Position numbers and translations under genes: made by a program. Source: Chloroflexota bacterium (GTDB lineage: Bacteria; Chloroflexota; Anaerolineae; Caldilineales; Caldilineaceae). From it: 64,000 bases of DNA. This document shows positions 20,297 through 29,015 of this stretch, in pieces (the stretch's first letter is position 1; every line of letters begins with the position of its first letter). The DNA is taken from contig JAGWYN010000002.1 of assembly GCA_018969295.1 (NCBI GenBank), positions 210,555 to 274,554 on the forward strand, read 5' to 3'. The notes under the pieces were generated by a model that ran no database searches, had not been told where the DNA came from, and was given only the letters and a program-made list of their open reading frames with translations.

Positions 20297-21094
20297 TTGA
20301 AAGACGACGAAAAGCAATTCAACAGGGAGATCCCCTGGGATGGGCAAGTCTTGACGGTTGTGCCCACCTACAACGAAAGCGAAAACCTGGAACGGCTGGT
20401 CACCCGGCTGCGTCAACTGCCCGGCGACATCCATGTCCTGATCGTCGACGATGGCTCCCCAGACGGCACAGGTGCCATCGCCGATCTGCTGGCTGCCGCC
20501 GACCCCGGCGTGCATGTCCTGCACCGCAGCGGCAAACTGGGGCTGGGGACAGCGTACAAGACCGCTTTCGCCTACGGCAGCCAGCAGGGCTATCCATACA
20601 TCTGCACCATGGACGCCGATTTCAGCCACAGCCCGGAGAGTCTGCCAGATCTGCTGGCCAGCGCAGCAGCAGGCTGCGACCTGGTGATCGGCAGCCGCTA
20701 TGTGCCCGGCGGGGCTGTCGTCGGGTCTCCCCCCCTGCGCCAATTCATCAGCTACACTGCCAATGCCCTGGCCCACAGCGTGCTAGGGCTTTCGGCGCGC
20801 GACTGCACGGCGGGCTTTCGCTGCTACCGCCTGCAGGTGCTCAGAACAGTCGACCTGGAGGCCATCTTCAGCAGCGGTTACAGCTTTCTGATCGAGATGG
20901 CCTTCTGGGTCGAGCGGGCGGGCTTTCGCATCGGCGAGATCCCGATCACCTTTGTCAACCGCACCGAAGGTGCCAGCAAGATCAACAAGCGCGAAATCTA
21001 CAAAGCGATGTACACGATCCTCCGGCTGCGCACCCACTCCTTGCCTTGGGAGCGGATTCTTTCTTTTTGGAAAAGGCACCGTCGGCGCAGCTGA
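20297..21094 (+). CDS. polyprenol-phosphate mannosyl/glucosyltransferase-like GT2 (Dpm1 type)
   Basis: A 265-aa GT2 enzyme without membrane helices, like single-domain dolichol-phosphate mannose synthases. Motifs are VVPTYNESENLERLV, IVDDGSPDGT and the DxD in TMDADFSHSPE, then GSRYVPGG and DCTAGFRCYR. Translation must begin at TTG 20297 (AAGGA 7 nt upstream), because an in-frame TGA lies two codons before it and there is no ATG before the conserved domain. It should transfer a sugar from a nucleotide sugar to polyprenyl phosphate for use by GT-C enzymes. Its TGA is directly followed by the complement of the next gene's TGA, leaving no intergenic base. Confidence 0.9.
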   Translation: MKDDEKQFNREIPWDGQVLTVVPTYNESENLERLVTRLRQLPGDIHVLIVDDGSPDGTGAIADLLAAADPGVHVLHRSGKLGLGTAYKTAFAYGSQQGYPYICTMDADFSHSPESLPDLLASAAAGCDLVIGSRYVPGGAVVGSPPLRQFISYTANALAHSVLGLSARDCTAGFRCYRLQVLRTVDLEAIFSSGYSFLIEMAFWVERAGFRIGEIPITFVNRTEGASKINKREIYKAMYTILRLRTHSLPWERILSFWKRHRRRS

Positions 21095-23875
21095 TCATGG
21101 GCCTGTGACCGTGACCCTGGCGACCGCCGCGGCCAGGGTGCGCCGGTCGCGGTTCAGGCTGACGCGTAAAAAAGCGTCCTCGTCATCGATCACTTGAACG
21201 GCTGTACCTGGCGCGGCACCCGCCACGCCGGCGACGGCAAAGTACTGCCCCCGCACCTGGCTCAGGGGCAGATCGGCGCCGATGCGCTGCATGGCCTGGA
21301 GTGCGGCTTCGCTCAGGAAGGCGGTGGCATCGCCGGAGGTCACCGCCAGCACCACGGACCCGGCTTCGATCTGGTGGAGATAGGCGACCAGCTGGTCGCT
21401 TTCGGTCGCCGAGGCAGCGGTGTCGAAGCCTGCTTTGTCGAGCAGACGCCCACTGCGGGGGTCGAGCACGGTCAGGTTGACCCCACGCCGACCCGCCGAG
21501 CCGTCGCTCTGTTCTCCCTGCTCGTCGAACAGGGCGATGAACCCACCGTCGGCAAAGGCCTTGAGATCGACGTCGACCGGCAGCGAGATCCCTGTGTTTC
21601 CGATCGTGCGGTCGCCGGCCAACACGGTGCGTGGGGCGGCTGTGTAGGCCCACCCCAGTTCCAGCCGGTTCAGCCCGTCGACCAGCAGCCTCCCTGGCAG
21701 CTCCCAGACCACTTCCTGCCAGCCCTCTGCCAGCGGCTGGGAGGCCAGCGGCTGGCCGTTGACGGTCAGCTGAGCCTGTTGGGCGGGGCTGCCAGGGTAG
21801 GTGAAGGGGTGGGCGCGCACCCGCACCGTGTAGGTGGCCGCTGCGTCAACCTGGCGTAGCGGCACAAAGAGTCGGCTGTGTGGCTCGGTCGCCCAGCTGG
21901 CTGGCTCGCCATAGGGGCTGTCGACCTCGGCCTCGTCCCACCCTTCTCCCCGATAAGGAAAGGATCCAGCTGTACCCAGAGCCAGTTCAAAATGGTCGCC
22001 GCCGGTAGGCTGGACCACACGCCACGCCTCGACGCCGTCCTGGGCCCAGAAAGGGGCTGTTTCCAGCGGCAGGGTCTCCTGCACGAATGCCCAGGTTTCT
22101 GCCCAGGTCTCCGTGTAAGGGGGGCGGTCTGGGATCGGTGGAAAGCGCAGCACATAGCGGGTGTTGTACAGATAGAGCAGGTCGGCCGCCTGGGCCGCGG
22201 CTGCGGCGCGCGTTGCAGGGTCCAGCGGGCGGCCAAATTCGATCTCGGTGAGCGCCTGAAAATAGGGGATTCGTGCAAAATAGTCCATTTTGAAGGCAGG
22301 TGCCCGGCTGATGTTGCCGCCCAGCATCGGCTTGCCGTGTGCAGTCTGGTAGTATTGCAGCAGCGTTTTTTCGGGGCCCAGGACACCAAAACTGTTGCGC
22401 CAGCCCAGCGGCAGCTGCAGCAGGCTGAACTCGCCGGGTTCGGCGGCGATCTGGGCATAGATCGCCGGCACACGTGCGTCTGAAAGGGGCAGCGGCCAGG
22501 CCAGATGTTCGAAGATCAGCGCAGCGGCCAGCAGACTGGCCAGCGCCGGACGCTGCCAGCCGACGCGGCGGGTGAGCTGGTCGAGCAGCCAGCAGAGGGC
22601 GTAGCCGACCAGCAGAGCGAGCCCCAGCATCAGCAGCACGCTGTTGCGGTTGGGGGCACGGTTGGCCTGGACAATCGGGAGGAAGTGGAGCAGCGCAAAC
22701 GGGAGCGGGAAGGTCGTCTCCAGCCCGTCGAGGTCGAACCGGTAGCGTCCGTTGATCTGCAGCAGCGGGCCCAGGGTCAACACACCGAAGACCAGGCTGG
22801 TCCACACCCAGAGCCTGACGGTACGCCAAAAGAGGACGCTGCCGAGCAGCGCCAGCGCCAGCGTCACCCACCCCAGAAAGACGGTGTTGATGTCGCGCAG
22901 ACCGACCAGCGCTGGGTTGACCGCCCGCTGCTGGACCAGGCGCATCTCCTGCACCACATCGCCGCCCCAGAGCGGATGAAAGACTGTGGCTGTGAACCAG
23001 CCCAACAGGTCAGTGCTCAGGGCGAGGGCATCCCCCCAGCCGGAGAGGGTATAGTCGGCGCTGGACAAAGCATGTACGATCGGTAGCAGGGCTGGGGCCC
23101 AGACCAGGAAGGCGACCAGCCCCAGCCAGAGCAGGCTCTCCAGGGCAGCCCGCCAGCTTGCGAGCAGGCGGCGGAACTGGACAGCCAACACCAGCAGGGT
23201 GAAGATGGCCAAAAAGAGCGCGCTGATCATCTCCGCCAGCCCGGTGAGGGCAAAAAAGAGCCCCCCCAGCACTGCCCAGAGCCGCCGTCGTCTGGCTTCC
23301 AGCTCGGGATCCAGAGCGCGCAGCAGCGCCAGTGTGTAAAAGGGGATCCACTGGGTCGTCACCATGTCGTAGTGGCCCAGGGCGGTGTAGACTGCCCGAT
23401 TGGAGGCAAAGGCATAGAGCAGCCCAGCCCCCAGCGCTCCCCAGAAGATCGAGGAGGGGCGCCGGGGGCCCGCTTTGGCCAGCAGCGAACTCGCCAGCAG
23501 CCAGGTGCCGTAGCCGCTGAGCACCGTGCTGGCCAGCAGGGTGACATTGCTGGCCAGGGGGAGAGAGGTCGCCAGCGCCAGCGGCAGCGCGGCCAGCACG
23601 TGGTAGAAATTGTAGGTGTAGAGCACCAGGTCGATGCCCAGCGGGTACCAGATCAGCTCGCTGTGCAGCGGAGAGCGCAGATGGTCGATCAGCGCGTGTT
23701 TGAAATGCCAGATATTCCAGACAAAGGTCGCCTCGTCGAAGGCCCACTGTGGCACGCCCGGCACATGGGTGGAGAGCTGGGCGGGCAAGGGCCAACTCAG
23801 CAGCAGGCTCAAGGCTGTCAAAAGCCCGACCACGAGCAGGTGACGGCGGGCAGCTGTCCGCAGAAAAGGCTCCAT
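21095..23875 (-). CDS. large GT-C-like membrane protein with C-terminal extracytoplasmic domain
   Basis: A 926-aa protein. About eleven membrane helices lie in residues 10-500, with an external first loop (WAFDEATFVWNIWHFKHAL) that carries acidic residues as in GT-C glycosyltransferases. The C-terminal 400 residues are soluble and beta-rich, similar in layout to membrane proteins with YfhO- or arabinofuranosyltransferase-like architecture. No diagnostic catalytic signature is recognised, so the function is open. It is 6 bp downstream of the SAM methyltransferase gene and ends flush against the GT2 gene. The context suggests a role in surface glycan or glycolipid assembly. Confidence 0.75.
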   Translation of the reverse strand: MEPFLRTAARRHLLVVGLLTALSLLLSWPLPAQLSTHVPGVPQWAFDEATFVWNIWHFKHALIDHLRSPLHSELIWYPLGIDLVLYTYNFYHVLAALPLALATSLPLASNVTLLASTVLSGYGTWLLASSLLAKAGPRRPSSIFWGALGAGLLYAFASNRAVYTALGHYDMVTTQWIPFYTLALLRALDPELEARRRRLWAVLGGLFFALTGLAEMISALFLAIFTLLVLAVQFRRLLASWRAALESLLWLGLVAFLVWAPALLPIVHALSSADYTLSGWGDALALSTDLLGWFTATVFHPLWGGDVVQEMRLVQQRAVNPALVGLRDINTVFLGWVTLALALLGSVLFWRTVRLWVWTSLVFGVLTLGPLLQINGRYRFDLDGLETTFPLPFALLHFLPIVQANRAPNRNSVLLMLGLALLVGYALCWLLDQLTRRVGWQRPALASLLAAALIFEHLAWPLPLSDARVPAIYAQIAAEPGEFSLLQLPLGWRNSFGVLGPEKTLLQYYQTAHGKPMLGGNISRAPAFKMDYFARIPYFQALTEIEFGRPLDPATRAAAAAQAADLLYLYNTRYVLRFPPIPDRPPYTETWAETWAFVQETLPLETAPFWAQDGVEAWRVVQPTGGDHFELALGTAGSFPYRGEGWDEAEVDSPYGEPASWATEPHSRLFVPLRQVDAAATYTVRVRAHPFTYPGSPAQQAQLTVNGQPLASQPLAEGWQEVVWELPGRLLVDGLNRLELGWAYTAAPRTVLAGDRTIGNTGISLPVDVDLKAFADGGFIALFDEQGEQSDGSAGRRGVNLTVLDPRSGRLLDKAGFDTAASATESDQLVAYLHQIEAGSVVLAVTSGDATAFLSEAALQAMQRIGADLPLSQVRGQYFAVAGVAGAAPGTAVQVIDDEDAFLRVSLNRDRRTLAAAVARVTVTGP

Positions 23876-23881
23876 ATCCCC

Positions 23882-24640
23882 CTACTTGCGCGCGATGCAG
23901 AGGATGCTGACCCCGAAGGGAAAGGGAATCCGGGCCAGGATTTCGGCTTCGAGCCAGTAGATCCCGTGCAGGAGTGTGTTGACAGGTTCGGGGATCGGTT
24001 CCATATCGACCTGATAGACGTCGGCGTCCGGGTGGAGGTGGGGGCTCTTGAGCCCTGGGTTGTAGGGGCGCAGAAAGCGGAGGGCAGCCACCGCCGGGAA
24101 GAGGAAAAAATTGTTGTAGCTGATGCGGCTCACCCGCAGTCCGCTGAGGCCCAGTTTCTGCCGCAGCTCGGCGGCCGTATAGCGGCGCTGGTGGGCGTTG
24201 ATTTCGTCGTTGTAGCTCCAGAGCCACGGATAGGCAGGGACGGTGACCAGCAGCAGGCCGCCAGGTTTGAGCACCCGCGTGCATTCGGCGAAGACCCCCA
24301 GTTCGTCGGGGATGTGTTCGACCGTGTCCAGCAGCGTCACCAGGTCGAAGTGGTCGTTTTGGAAGGGGAGCGCGTCGCCTGAACCCTGCACCGTGGTGAC
24401 GCCGCGCTGTTGGGCGACCGGGATCGGCCGCGCGTTGTATTCGAGGTTGATGACAGCGCCGTAGTGGGCCAGGTGGTGGGCCATGTTGCCGGCGCCGCCG
24501 CCGACATCCAGGACAGTGCGTCTGGACAGGTTGCCGGGGGGGCCCAGCTCAGCATCCAGGTACTTCTGGATCGCACGGGTGCGCCCGGCAAACCAGGCGT
24601 GCCTGTCTTCTTCCAAAACGGTCAATACGGGCGTAGCCAT
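23882..24640 (-). CDS. class I SAM-dependent methyltransferase
   Basis: A 252-aa methyltransferase of the Methyltransf_11/25 type. Motif I is VLDVGGGAGNMAHHLA (about 41-56), the acidic strand-2 position lies in NLEYNARP, and a motif-IV-like LVTLLDTVEHIPDE and RVLKPGGLLLVTVPAY follow. GAGGA lies 6 nt before the ATG at 24640. It is encoded between a DNA methyltransferase gene and a GT-C-like gene. The YNDEINAHQRRYT segment is common in methyltransferases found in glycan clusters. The substrate is unknown. Confidence 0.88.
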   Translation of the reverse strand: MATPVLTVLEEDRHAWFAGRTRAIQKYLDAELGPPGNLSRRTVLDVGGGAGNMAHHLAHYGAVINLEYNARPIPVAQQRGVTTVQGSGDALPFQNDHFDLVTLLDTVEHIPDELGVFAECTRVLKPGGLLLVTVPAYPWLWSYNDEINAHQRRYTAAELRQKLGLSGLRVSRISYNNFFLFPAVAALRFLRPYNPGLKSPHLHPDADVYQVDMEPIPEPVNTLLHGIYWLEAEILARIPFPFGVSILCIARK

Positions 24641-24650
24641 GAAAAATTCC

Positions 24651-26249
24651 TCACAGATGCGGTTCTGGGTCGACCCGGCAGGTCACCAGCTGTTCGCCCC
24701 CGGCAATATCGATGATGCGCACGCCGACGGTCGTTGGCAGGCTGGGTGCGAACAGCTGATAGCGGCCAGCAACCGCTGTTCGCTTGTTGAGCGGCGCATC
24801 GACGACCACAGCACGCAGCAACTGTCCATCGTAGGCTGGGTCGATGGCGATGCTGTCGACCCGTGCCAGCCAACTGCCCTCTCTCCCGGCACCCTGCAGT
24901 GCAGGGGTCTGTACCTCCTGCACTGTAATTTCTAGTATAGACTGTGGCGGATCGATCTGGGTAATTGTGAGCCGGGTGGCTGGCAGGTTGTGGGAGAGAG
25001 GGGGAGGTGTCGTTGTGGTGGAGAGCTCGAAGCCAGCCTGTGCGCCAGCTGGCACAGACTGGCGAGTCAACTGTTCGTTTTGTATGGAGTGCAGGCGGCG
25101 GGCTGCTGTCTGCACAGCCCCATAGTTGGCGTCGCAGGCCAGCCAGCGGCGTCCCAGTTTTTGTGCGACCGCCGGTGTGGTACCCGACCCACAGAAGGGA
25201 TCCAGGATCCAGTCACCCTCTCGGCTGCCGGCAGCCAGGATCCGTTGCAGCAGCAGTTCGGTCTTTTGGGTTGGGTAGCCGAGATCCTCGCCCGGCGTCG
25301 TGCCCAGGCCGGGGACATCTTCCCACACATTGTCCAGGGCGCGTTCGACCTGGTAGCGACCGTCGCCCAGATCGGCAAGGTAGTATTTGACGCCCAGGTT
25401 GCCGCCGTTGGAGGCGAAGACCTGGCGTTGTGACTCGTCTACGACGGGGGTACCGCCGTAGGGGGCGTAGAGTCGGCCTTCGGCGTGCAGCCGTTTGAGG
25501 CTTTCGAAGGAATAGCTGCCCGGGTCTGAGGTGCGGAAAAAACCGCCTGCATCGCGCAAAAACAGGCTGGAGGCCTCGGCTTCGTTCAGTACGGCCTGCC
25601 GTCGGAGCGGCTGCCAGCAGGTTGGGGCGGTGCGGTTGCGGGCATAGACCAGGATCGTCTGGGCGCTGTGGGGGAAATAGAAGGCATGGGTCTTGGCCCC
25701 GCGTGCGATCTGGCTGCGCCAGGTGATCGTGTTGAGGTAATTTTCTGGGCCGAAGATCTCGTCGAGCAGGCAGCGCAGGTGGTGGGCGTGGCGGTGGTCG
25801 CAGTGGAGCCAGAGGCTGCCGTTGTCGGCCAGCAGGCTGCGCAGCAGCGGCAGCCGTTCGTAGAGAAACTGCAGGTAGGCCCCTTCTTCTGGCCAGCTGT
25901 CTGTGTATTGAGGCTGGCGTAGCACTACAGGGTCCTGCCCCCGCTGGCGGGGCTGGCGCAGCCGCACTTTGCGTGTCCAGACGAGCTTGCTGTTGTAGGG
26001 GGGGTCAGCGTAGATCAGCCGGACTTTGCCCCCCCAGCCGTGGTCGAGCAAGGAGGCGGCGACGGTCAGATTGTCGCCGTGGTAGAAGGCGTTGGGGGGA
26101 GCGGCTGGCGGCTGGCAGGTTGTGCAGAAGCGGTCTGGTTCGAAGCTCTCCAATCGTTGGATTGGGGCAGGCGCCGCTTGGGGAGAAGGCTGTTTGCCCG
26201 GCCAGGAGAGCACGACAGTCGTTTTTTTGGGAAAAGGAGTCGGTTTCAT
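24651..26249 (-). CDS. DNA methyltransferase, beta-type N6-adenine/N4-cytosine, without adjacent nuclease
   Basis: A 532-aa site-specific DNA methyltransferase. The catalytic motif DPPY is at 82-85, preceded by FYHGDN. The SAM motif DPFCGSGTT lies near residue 350, after the catalytic motif, which is the beta-class order. Residues from about 390 onward form a Thr/Pro-linked, beta-rich C-terminal domain that could be accessory. No restriction subunit, specificity subunit or nuclease is encoded nearby. Its ATG overlaps the trmB stop (ATGA), so it is translated with a housekeeping gene. A solitary regulatory methyltransferase, or a domesticated remnant of a restriction system, is likely. Confidence 0.88.
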   Translation of the reverse strand: MKPTPFPKKTTVVLSWPGKQPSPQAAPAPIQRLESFEPDRFCTTCQPPAAPPNAFYHGDNLTVAASLLDHGWGGKVRLIYADPPYNSKLVWTRKVRLRQPRQRGQDPVVLRQPQYTDSWPEEGAYLQFLYERLPLLRSLLADNGSLWLHCDHRHAHHLRCLLDEIFGPENYLNTITWRSQIARGAKTHAFYFPHSAQTILVYARNRTAPTCWQPLRRQAVLNEAEASSLFLRDAGGFFRTSDPGSYSFESLKRLHAEGRLYAPYGGTPVVDESQRQVFASNGGNLGVKYYLADLGDGRYQVERALDNVWEDVPGLGTTPGEDLGYPTQKTELLLQRILAAGSREGDWILDPFCGSGTTPAVAQKLGRRWLACDANYGAVQTAARRLHSIQNEQLTRQSVPAGAQAGFELSTTTTPPPLSHNLPATRLTITQIDPPQSILEITVQEVQTPALQGAGREGSWLARVDSIAIDPAYDGQLLRAVVVDAPLNKRTAVAGRYQLFAPSLPTTVGVRIIDIAGGEQLVTCRVDPEPHL

Positions 26250-27037
26250 CTGCGCGTGAAATAGTAGGTCCAGACGGGCTTACCATGTCGTTGGCACCAC
26301 TGCTCACGATGGGTCGGTGCGGCTGTGCCGATCAGCTCGGCTGCGGCCGGGTTGTGGGGGGAAAAGGCCGGATGCTGTTCGACCAGGTAGCACACCAGTT
26401 CGCCGTACGCCTGCACATCGCTTTTGAAATGGAGCAGCCCACCTGCCTGCAGGCAAGTGGCCAGCAGATCGACAAACGGTGGGGAAAAGAGGCGCCTGAC
26501 TTTGTGTTCATTTTTCCACCAGGGGTCGGGGAAGAGGACATGAAAGAGGGCCACCCGGCCTGCGGCCACGACCCGCGGCAGGCTGAAGCGGGCGTCGTCG
26601 TCGCTGACCCAGAGGGGTGCAAGGGGGAGCGTCTCAGCGGCCGACAGCCGTTCGATGCGATCCAGCATCAGGCGGGTGGCTTTGGTCTTGGTCTCGTAGC
26701 CGATCAGCAGCCGCTCAGGGTGTCGGTGGGCGCGGTCCAGCAAAAAATCGCCCCGTCCGAAGCCAATTTCGACCTCGAGCGGGCGGGTAGAATCCAGGAA
26801 GGCTTGCAATGCAGCGCCGTTGCGGCTGTCGGCCAGAGCCAGAGTTCGGAAAAAGGGGAGATCTATCCCCCAGCCAGGGAGCAGGTGTGAGCCGGGGCGG
26901 CGCAGCGGATCGCCTCCGATCAGCCCGCGGCCAGCCTCCCAGTCGGCGTAGGCCTGGGTCTGTTCGGCTGCGGTCAGCTCTTCCCAGCTGAAATCCATGC
27001 GTCCTTGGGAGAACGCAGCAGGGGTATAGGGGAGCAT
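26246..27037 (-). CDS. trmB: tRNA (guanine-N7-)-methyltransferase
   Basis: Methylates G46 in the variable loop of tRNAs. The 263-aa protein has the SAM motif VEIGFGRGDFLL, then GYETKTKATRLML and the family signature HVLFPDPWWKNEHKVRRLF. The N-terminus is about 60 residues longer than in minimal TrmB. The start is uncertain: ATG 27037 is used here, GTG 27052 and ATG 26998 are in frame, and CAAGGA sits just before the last. It lies between a tiny membrane-protein gene and the DNA methyltransferase gene and overlaps the latter by 4 bp. Confidence 0.9.
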   Translation of the reverse strand: MLPYTPAAFSQGRMDFSWEELTAAEQTQAYADWEAGRGLIGGDPLRRPGSHLLPGWGIDLPFFRTLALADSRNGAALQAFLDSTRPLEVEIGFGRGDFLLDRAHRHPERLLIGYETKTKATRLMLDRIERLSAAETLPLAPLWVSDDDARFSLPRVVAAGRVALFHVLFPDPWWKNEHKVRRLFSPPFVDLLATCLQAGGLLHFKSDVQAYGELVCYLVEQHPAFSPHNPAAAELIGTAAPTHREQWCQRHGKPVWTYYFTRR

Positions 27038-27041
27038 CGGT

Positions 27042-27260
27042 TCACTGGCCACTGGTCACGCCCAGCAGCAGTTGGGCCGCCTGTTCGCTGGCCCCAGCCA
27101 CCAGATCGACCCAGTCCACGCCGTTGGCAAACGTCGAAAGTTCGAACTGTTCGAACAGCGGCACCCAGAGCGAGACTGCCAATGAAAACCCAAACAGCCC
27201 CATGGCCAACACCGCAATAAACCCCATCCGCACCATCCACCGGCGATTCTGTCGCAGCAT
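27042..27260 (-). CDS. small single-helix membrane protein
   Basis: A 72-aa protein with a basic start (MLRQNRRWMVRMG) and one membrane helix at about 13-33 (FIAVLAMGLFGFSLAVSLWV), followed by an acidic external tail. Starting at ATG 27260 avoids extending into the tRNA-Val gene encoded on the other strand. It ends 4 bp before the chosen trmB start. I do not recognise the family. The reading frame and topology look like a real gene, but its short length limits confidence. Confidence 0.5.
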   Translation of the reverse strand: MLRQNRRWMVRMGFIAVLAMGLFGFSLAVSLWVPLFEQFELSTFANGVDWVDLVAGASEQAAQLLLGVTSGQ

Positions 27261-27283
27261 AAGTCCAACGTTTCGATCGACAA

Positions 27284-27312
27284 TTTGCGATTCTTTGGCT
27301 CTATGATATACT
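27284..27312 (+). promoter_or_regulatory. candidate promoter of tRNA-Val(CAC)
   Basis: TTTGCG (27284-27289) and TATACT (27307-27312) are separated by 17 bp and end 23 bp before the mature tRNA. The -10 is good and the -35 is weak (three matches to TTGACA). Confidence 0.4.
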
Positions 27313-27335
27313 GGAATTAGAAAATTGACGAATTG

Positions 27336-27412
<77 letters not shown>

Positions 27413-27432
27413 ATAGGTTTTCTGCAGTGCAG

Positions 27433-27466
27433 GTCCTCCTGGATTCCAGGAGGACTGTTGTTTTTT
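27433..27466 (+). terminator. intrinsic terminator after tRNA-Val(CAC)
   Basis: A perfect 10-bp stem (GTCCTCCTGG with CCAGGAGGAC) has a 3-nt loop and is followed by TGTTGTTTTTT. Its distance from the tRNA end fits termination of a monocistronic tRNA transcript. Confidence 0.88.
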
Positions 27467-27928
27467 GCAGCACTTTTTGTTGTCTGTACGGCGCTTTGTA
27501 GACGAAACGCAGCAGTGACTTTGCTGTCCCTGGCATGCCCTGACGGCGTGTAATACGAGCGACCGCCTCACGACCGTGACCTTGCGCCAGTTGCCTTGGT
27601 TCTTCAACCCGCCGTTGTGTCCGTTGCGCATAGGGTGACGCCGGCAGCCGCTCGGTCAAGCTTGTTCGCTGGCAAGCCGAGTTTTCGAGATCTGGCGGCA
27701 TCCGCCCGATCTCCACACTGGTGGGTCGGTGTGTGTCGTGTCGAACGCGCCGGTGATGCTGCCTGCAGCCCTGATGAAAGTAAAATTGTCACTCCGAACA
27801 GCTTGTATGTTCGTGGGCAACGTTGGCATTAACCCGGCAGGTGTGGGCAAACAGCCAGCTCGGAGTGGGCTTATGTATGGGCATAGCAGTTCACCGCCGC
27901 TGCGCTAGCCGCCCAGTGGCGGTTGTCG
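27467..27928. other. no gene recognised between tRNA terminator and nucleotidyltransferase gene
   Basis: About 460 bp with no convincing gene. The short open frames here lack a ribosome-binding site and any recognisable sequence. No repeat or strong hairpin was found by eye. It forms the left part of the accessory segment that continues to about 29973. Confidence 0.55.
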
Positions 27929-28504
27929 TCATTGGGCGGCTGCCAGGGCGCGGTCGAGCAGGTCGGCGACCTGGAGTTCGTCAGCCCACTGGTGCAGATA
28001 GGCCAGGTCGAGCGCGTCGGCTCGAATTTTCATCACGCCCAGAATGTCGCGCCATTGGCGATCCGAGACTTCGCCGCCCAGCCGATACCATTCGAGCTTT
28101 GCAAGGATGGTGTCTTCGGGACTGGTCACATAGACGCTTTGTTCGGGGTCGCTCGCAATGACAGAGCGCGCGCGCCGCTGTAATTGCATGCGATCGAAGG
28201 CGCGTAGTTTACGAATAAAGATGTCCACCTTGAAGGCGGTTTTGTAGTGGATGAGGTGGAAGCTGCTGCGATGCTCGATGGCGTCTCGCATCATTTCGTC
28301 GTCGGCGTAAAATTCCGGAGCGAGCGCGGCGACCAGCGGCGGGACGTGCTCGCTCCTCATGTCCGCAACGATGTCCACGTCCAATGTGGCGCGCATGACG
28401 CCGTGCAGTGAACTGGCAAGCGAACCGCCAACGGCGTAGGGGATGCCAAGCTGCTCCAGCGTTTGTGCGACGAGCAGTGTAATACGCGTAGTTTCACCCT
28501 GCAT
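27929..28504 (-). CDS. nucleotidyltransferase-fold protein (MNT/AbiEii-like)
   Basis: A 191-aa protein with a nucleotidyltransferase core: YAVGGSLASSLHG (about 24-36), then TLDVDIVADM with the paired acidic residues, and KVDIFIRK further on as a third acidic strand. Its start lies inside the 3' end of the small gene upstream (11-bp overlap), so the two form a bicistronic unit. Such nucleotidyltransferases are often half of toxin-antitoxin or abortive-infection pairs. Here the partner is an 81-aa helical protein, not a HEPN or AbiEi protein. Function as a toxin or antitoxin is inferred, not shown. Confidence 0.75.
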   Translation of the reverse strand: MQGETTRITLLVAQTLEQLGIPYAVGGSLASSLHGVMRATLDVDIVADMRSEHVPPLVAALAPEFYADDEMMRDAIEHRSSFHLIHYKTAFKVDIFIRKLRAFDRMQLQRRARSVIASDPEQSVYVTSPEDTILAKLEWYRLGGEVSDRQWRDILGVMKIRADALDLAYLHQWADELQVADLLDRALAAAQ

Positions 28505-28739
28505 AGTCGTACACCTTGTGCGCCAACTCCTCGCCAAGCACCAGACCCGCCAACATGCGGTGAACTTCTGCGGGTGTGGCCGCAGGATGGCGCTGCCTGA
28601 TTCCGCATATCGCCAGCGAGCGCACGGTCTCATTCAGGTCGTCTACGATGGAAAGTTTTTCCCATGCGGGCATATGTCGAATGATCTGAATTTGCAGGGA
28701 CTCCATCTTGGAATGAGTGTCGGCAGACAGGGCGTTCAC
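28494..28739 (-). CDS. small helical partner of the nucleotidyltransferase
   Basis: An 81-aa, mainly helical protein. Translation probably begins at GTG 28739, which has AAGGAG 7 nt upstream; ATG 28706 is an internal alternative. The segment IRQRHPAATPAEVHRMLAGL followed by VLGEELAHKVYDY matches a recurrent small protein encoded next to nucleotidyltransferases in many bacteria, recognised by pattern only. The gene overlaps the nucleotidyltransferase gene by 11 bp, as in translationally coupled toxin-antitoxin pairs. Which partner is toxic, if any, is unknown. Confidence 0.65.
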   Translation of the reverse strand: MNALSADTHSKMESLQIQIIRHMPAWEKLSIVDDLNETVRSLAICGIRQRHPAATPAEVHRMLAGLVLGEELAHKVYDYAG

Positions 28740-29015
28740 AACACGCTCCTTTCGCTTGCTTGCGGTTCGTCGCTTCTTCAGTCGGGTTCACGTTGCTGAC
28801 GAACGTCGGTCCATGACTTGCCACTGTTGCAATTATAGGCCACTCCCCTCCGTTCTATTCAAAACAATTTGAATGGATTGAGAACTGCTGCTTGTAGTGG
28901 GAAGCGCTGACTGCTGTACTTCAGGCTTGACGGGACACTGGACACGACAAGCTCTTTTGGAGCCCCGACCGTGAGGGAGGGGGGGAATCCCCAGACACGA
29001 CAAGCACCCCAGACA
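28740..29015. other. gene-free stretch upstream of the nucleotidyltransferase pair
   Basis: This stretch should contain the promoter of the minus-strand pair. It has a 12-bp direct repeat GACACGACAAGC at 28941-28952 and 28994-29005. No gene is supported. Confidence 0.5.

Noticed and set aside
18356..20776. N-terminal extension of the DUF2723 protein to 806 residues
   Set aside because: The extra 170 codons are antisense to the GT2 gene and lack membrane or domain features; ATG 20266 begins just before the first conserved segment.
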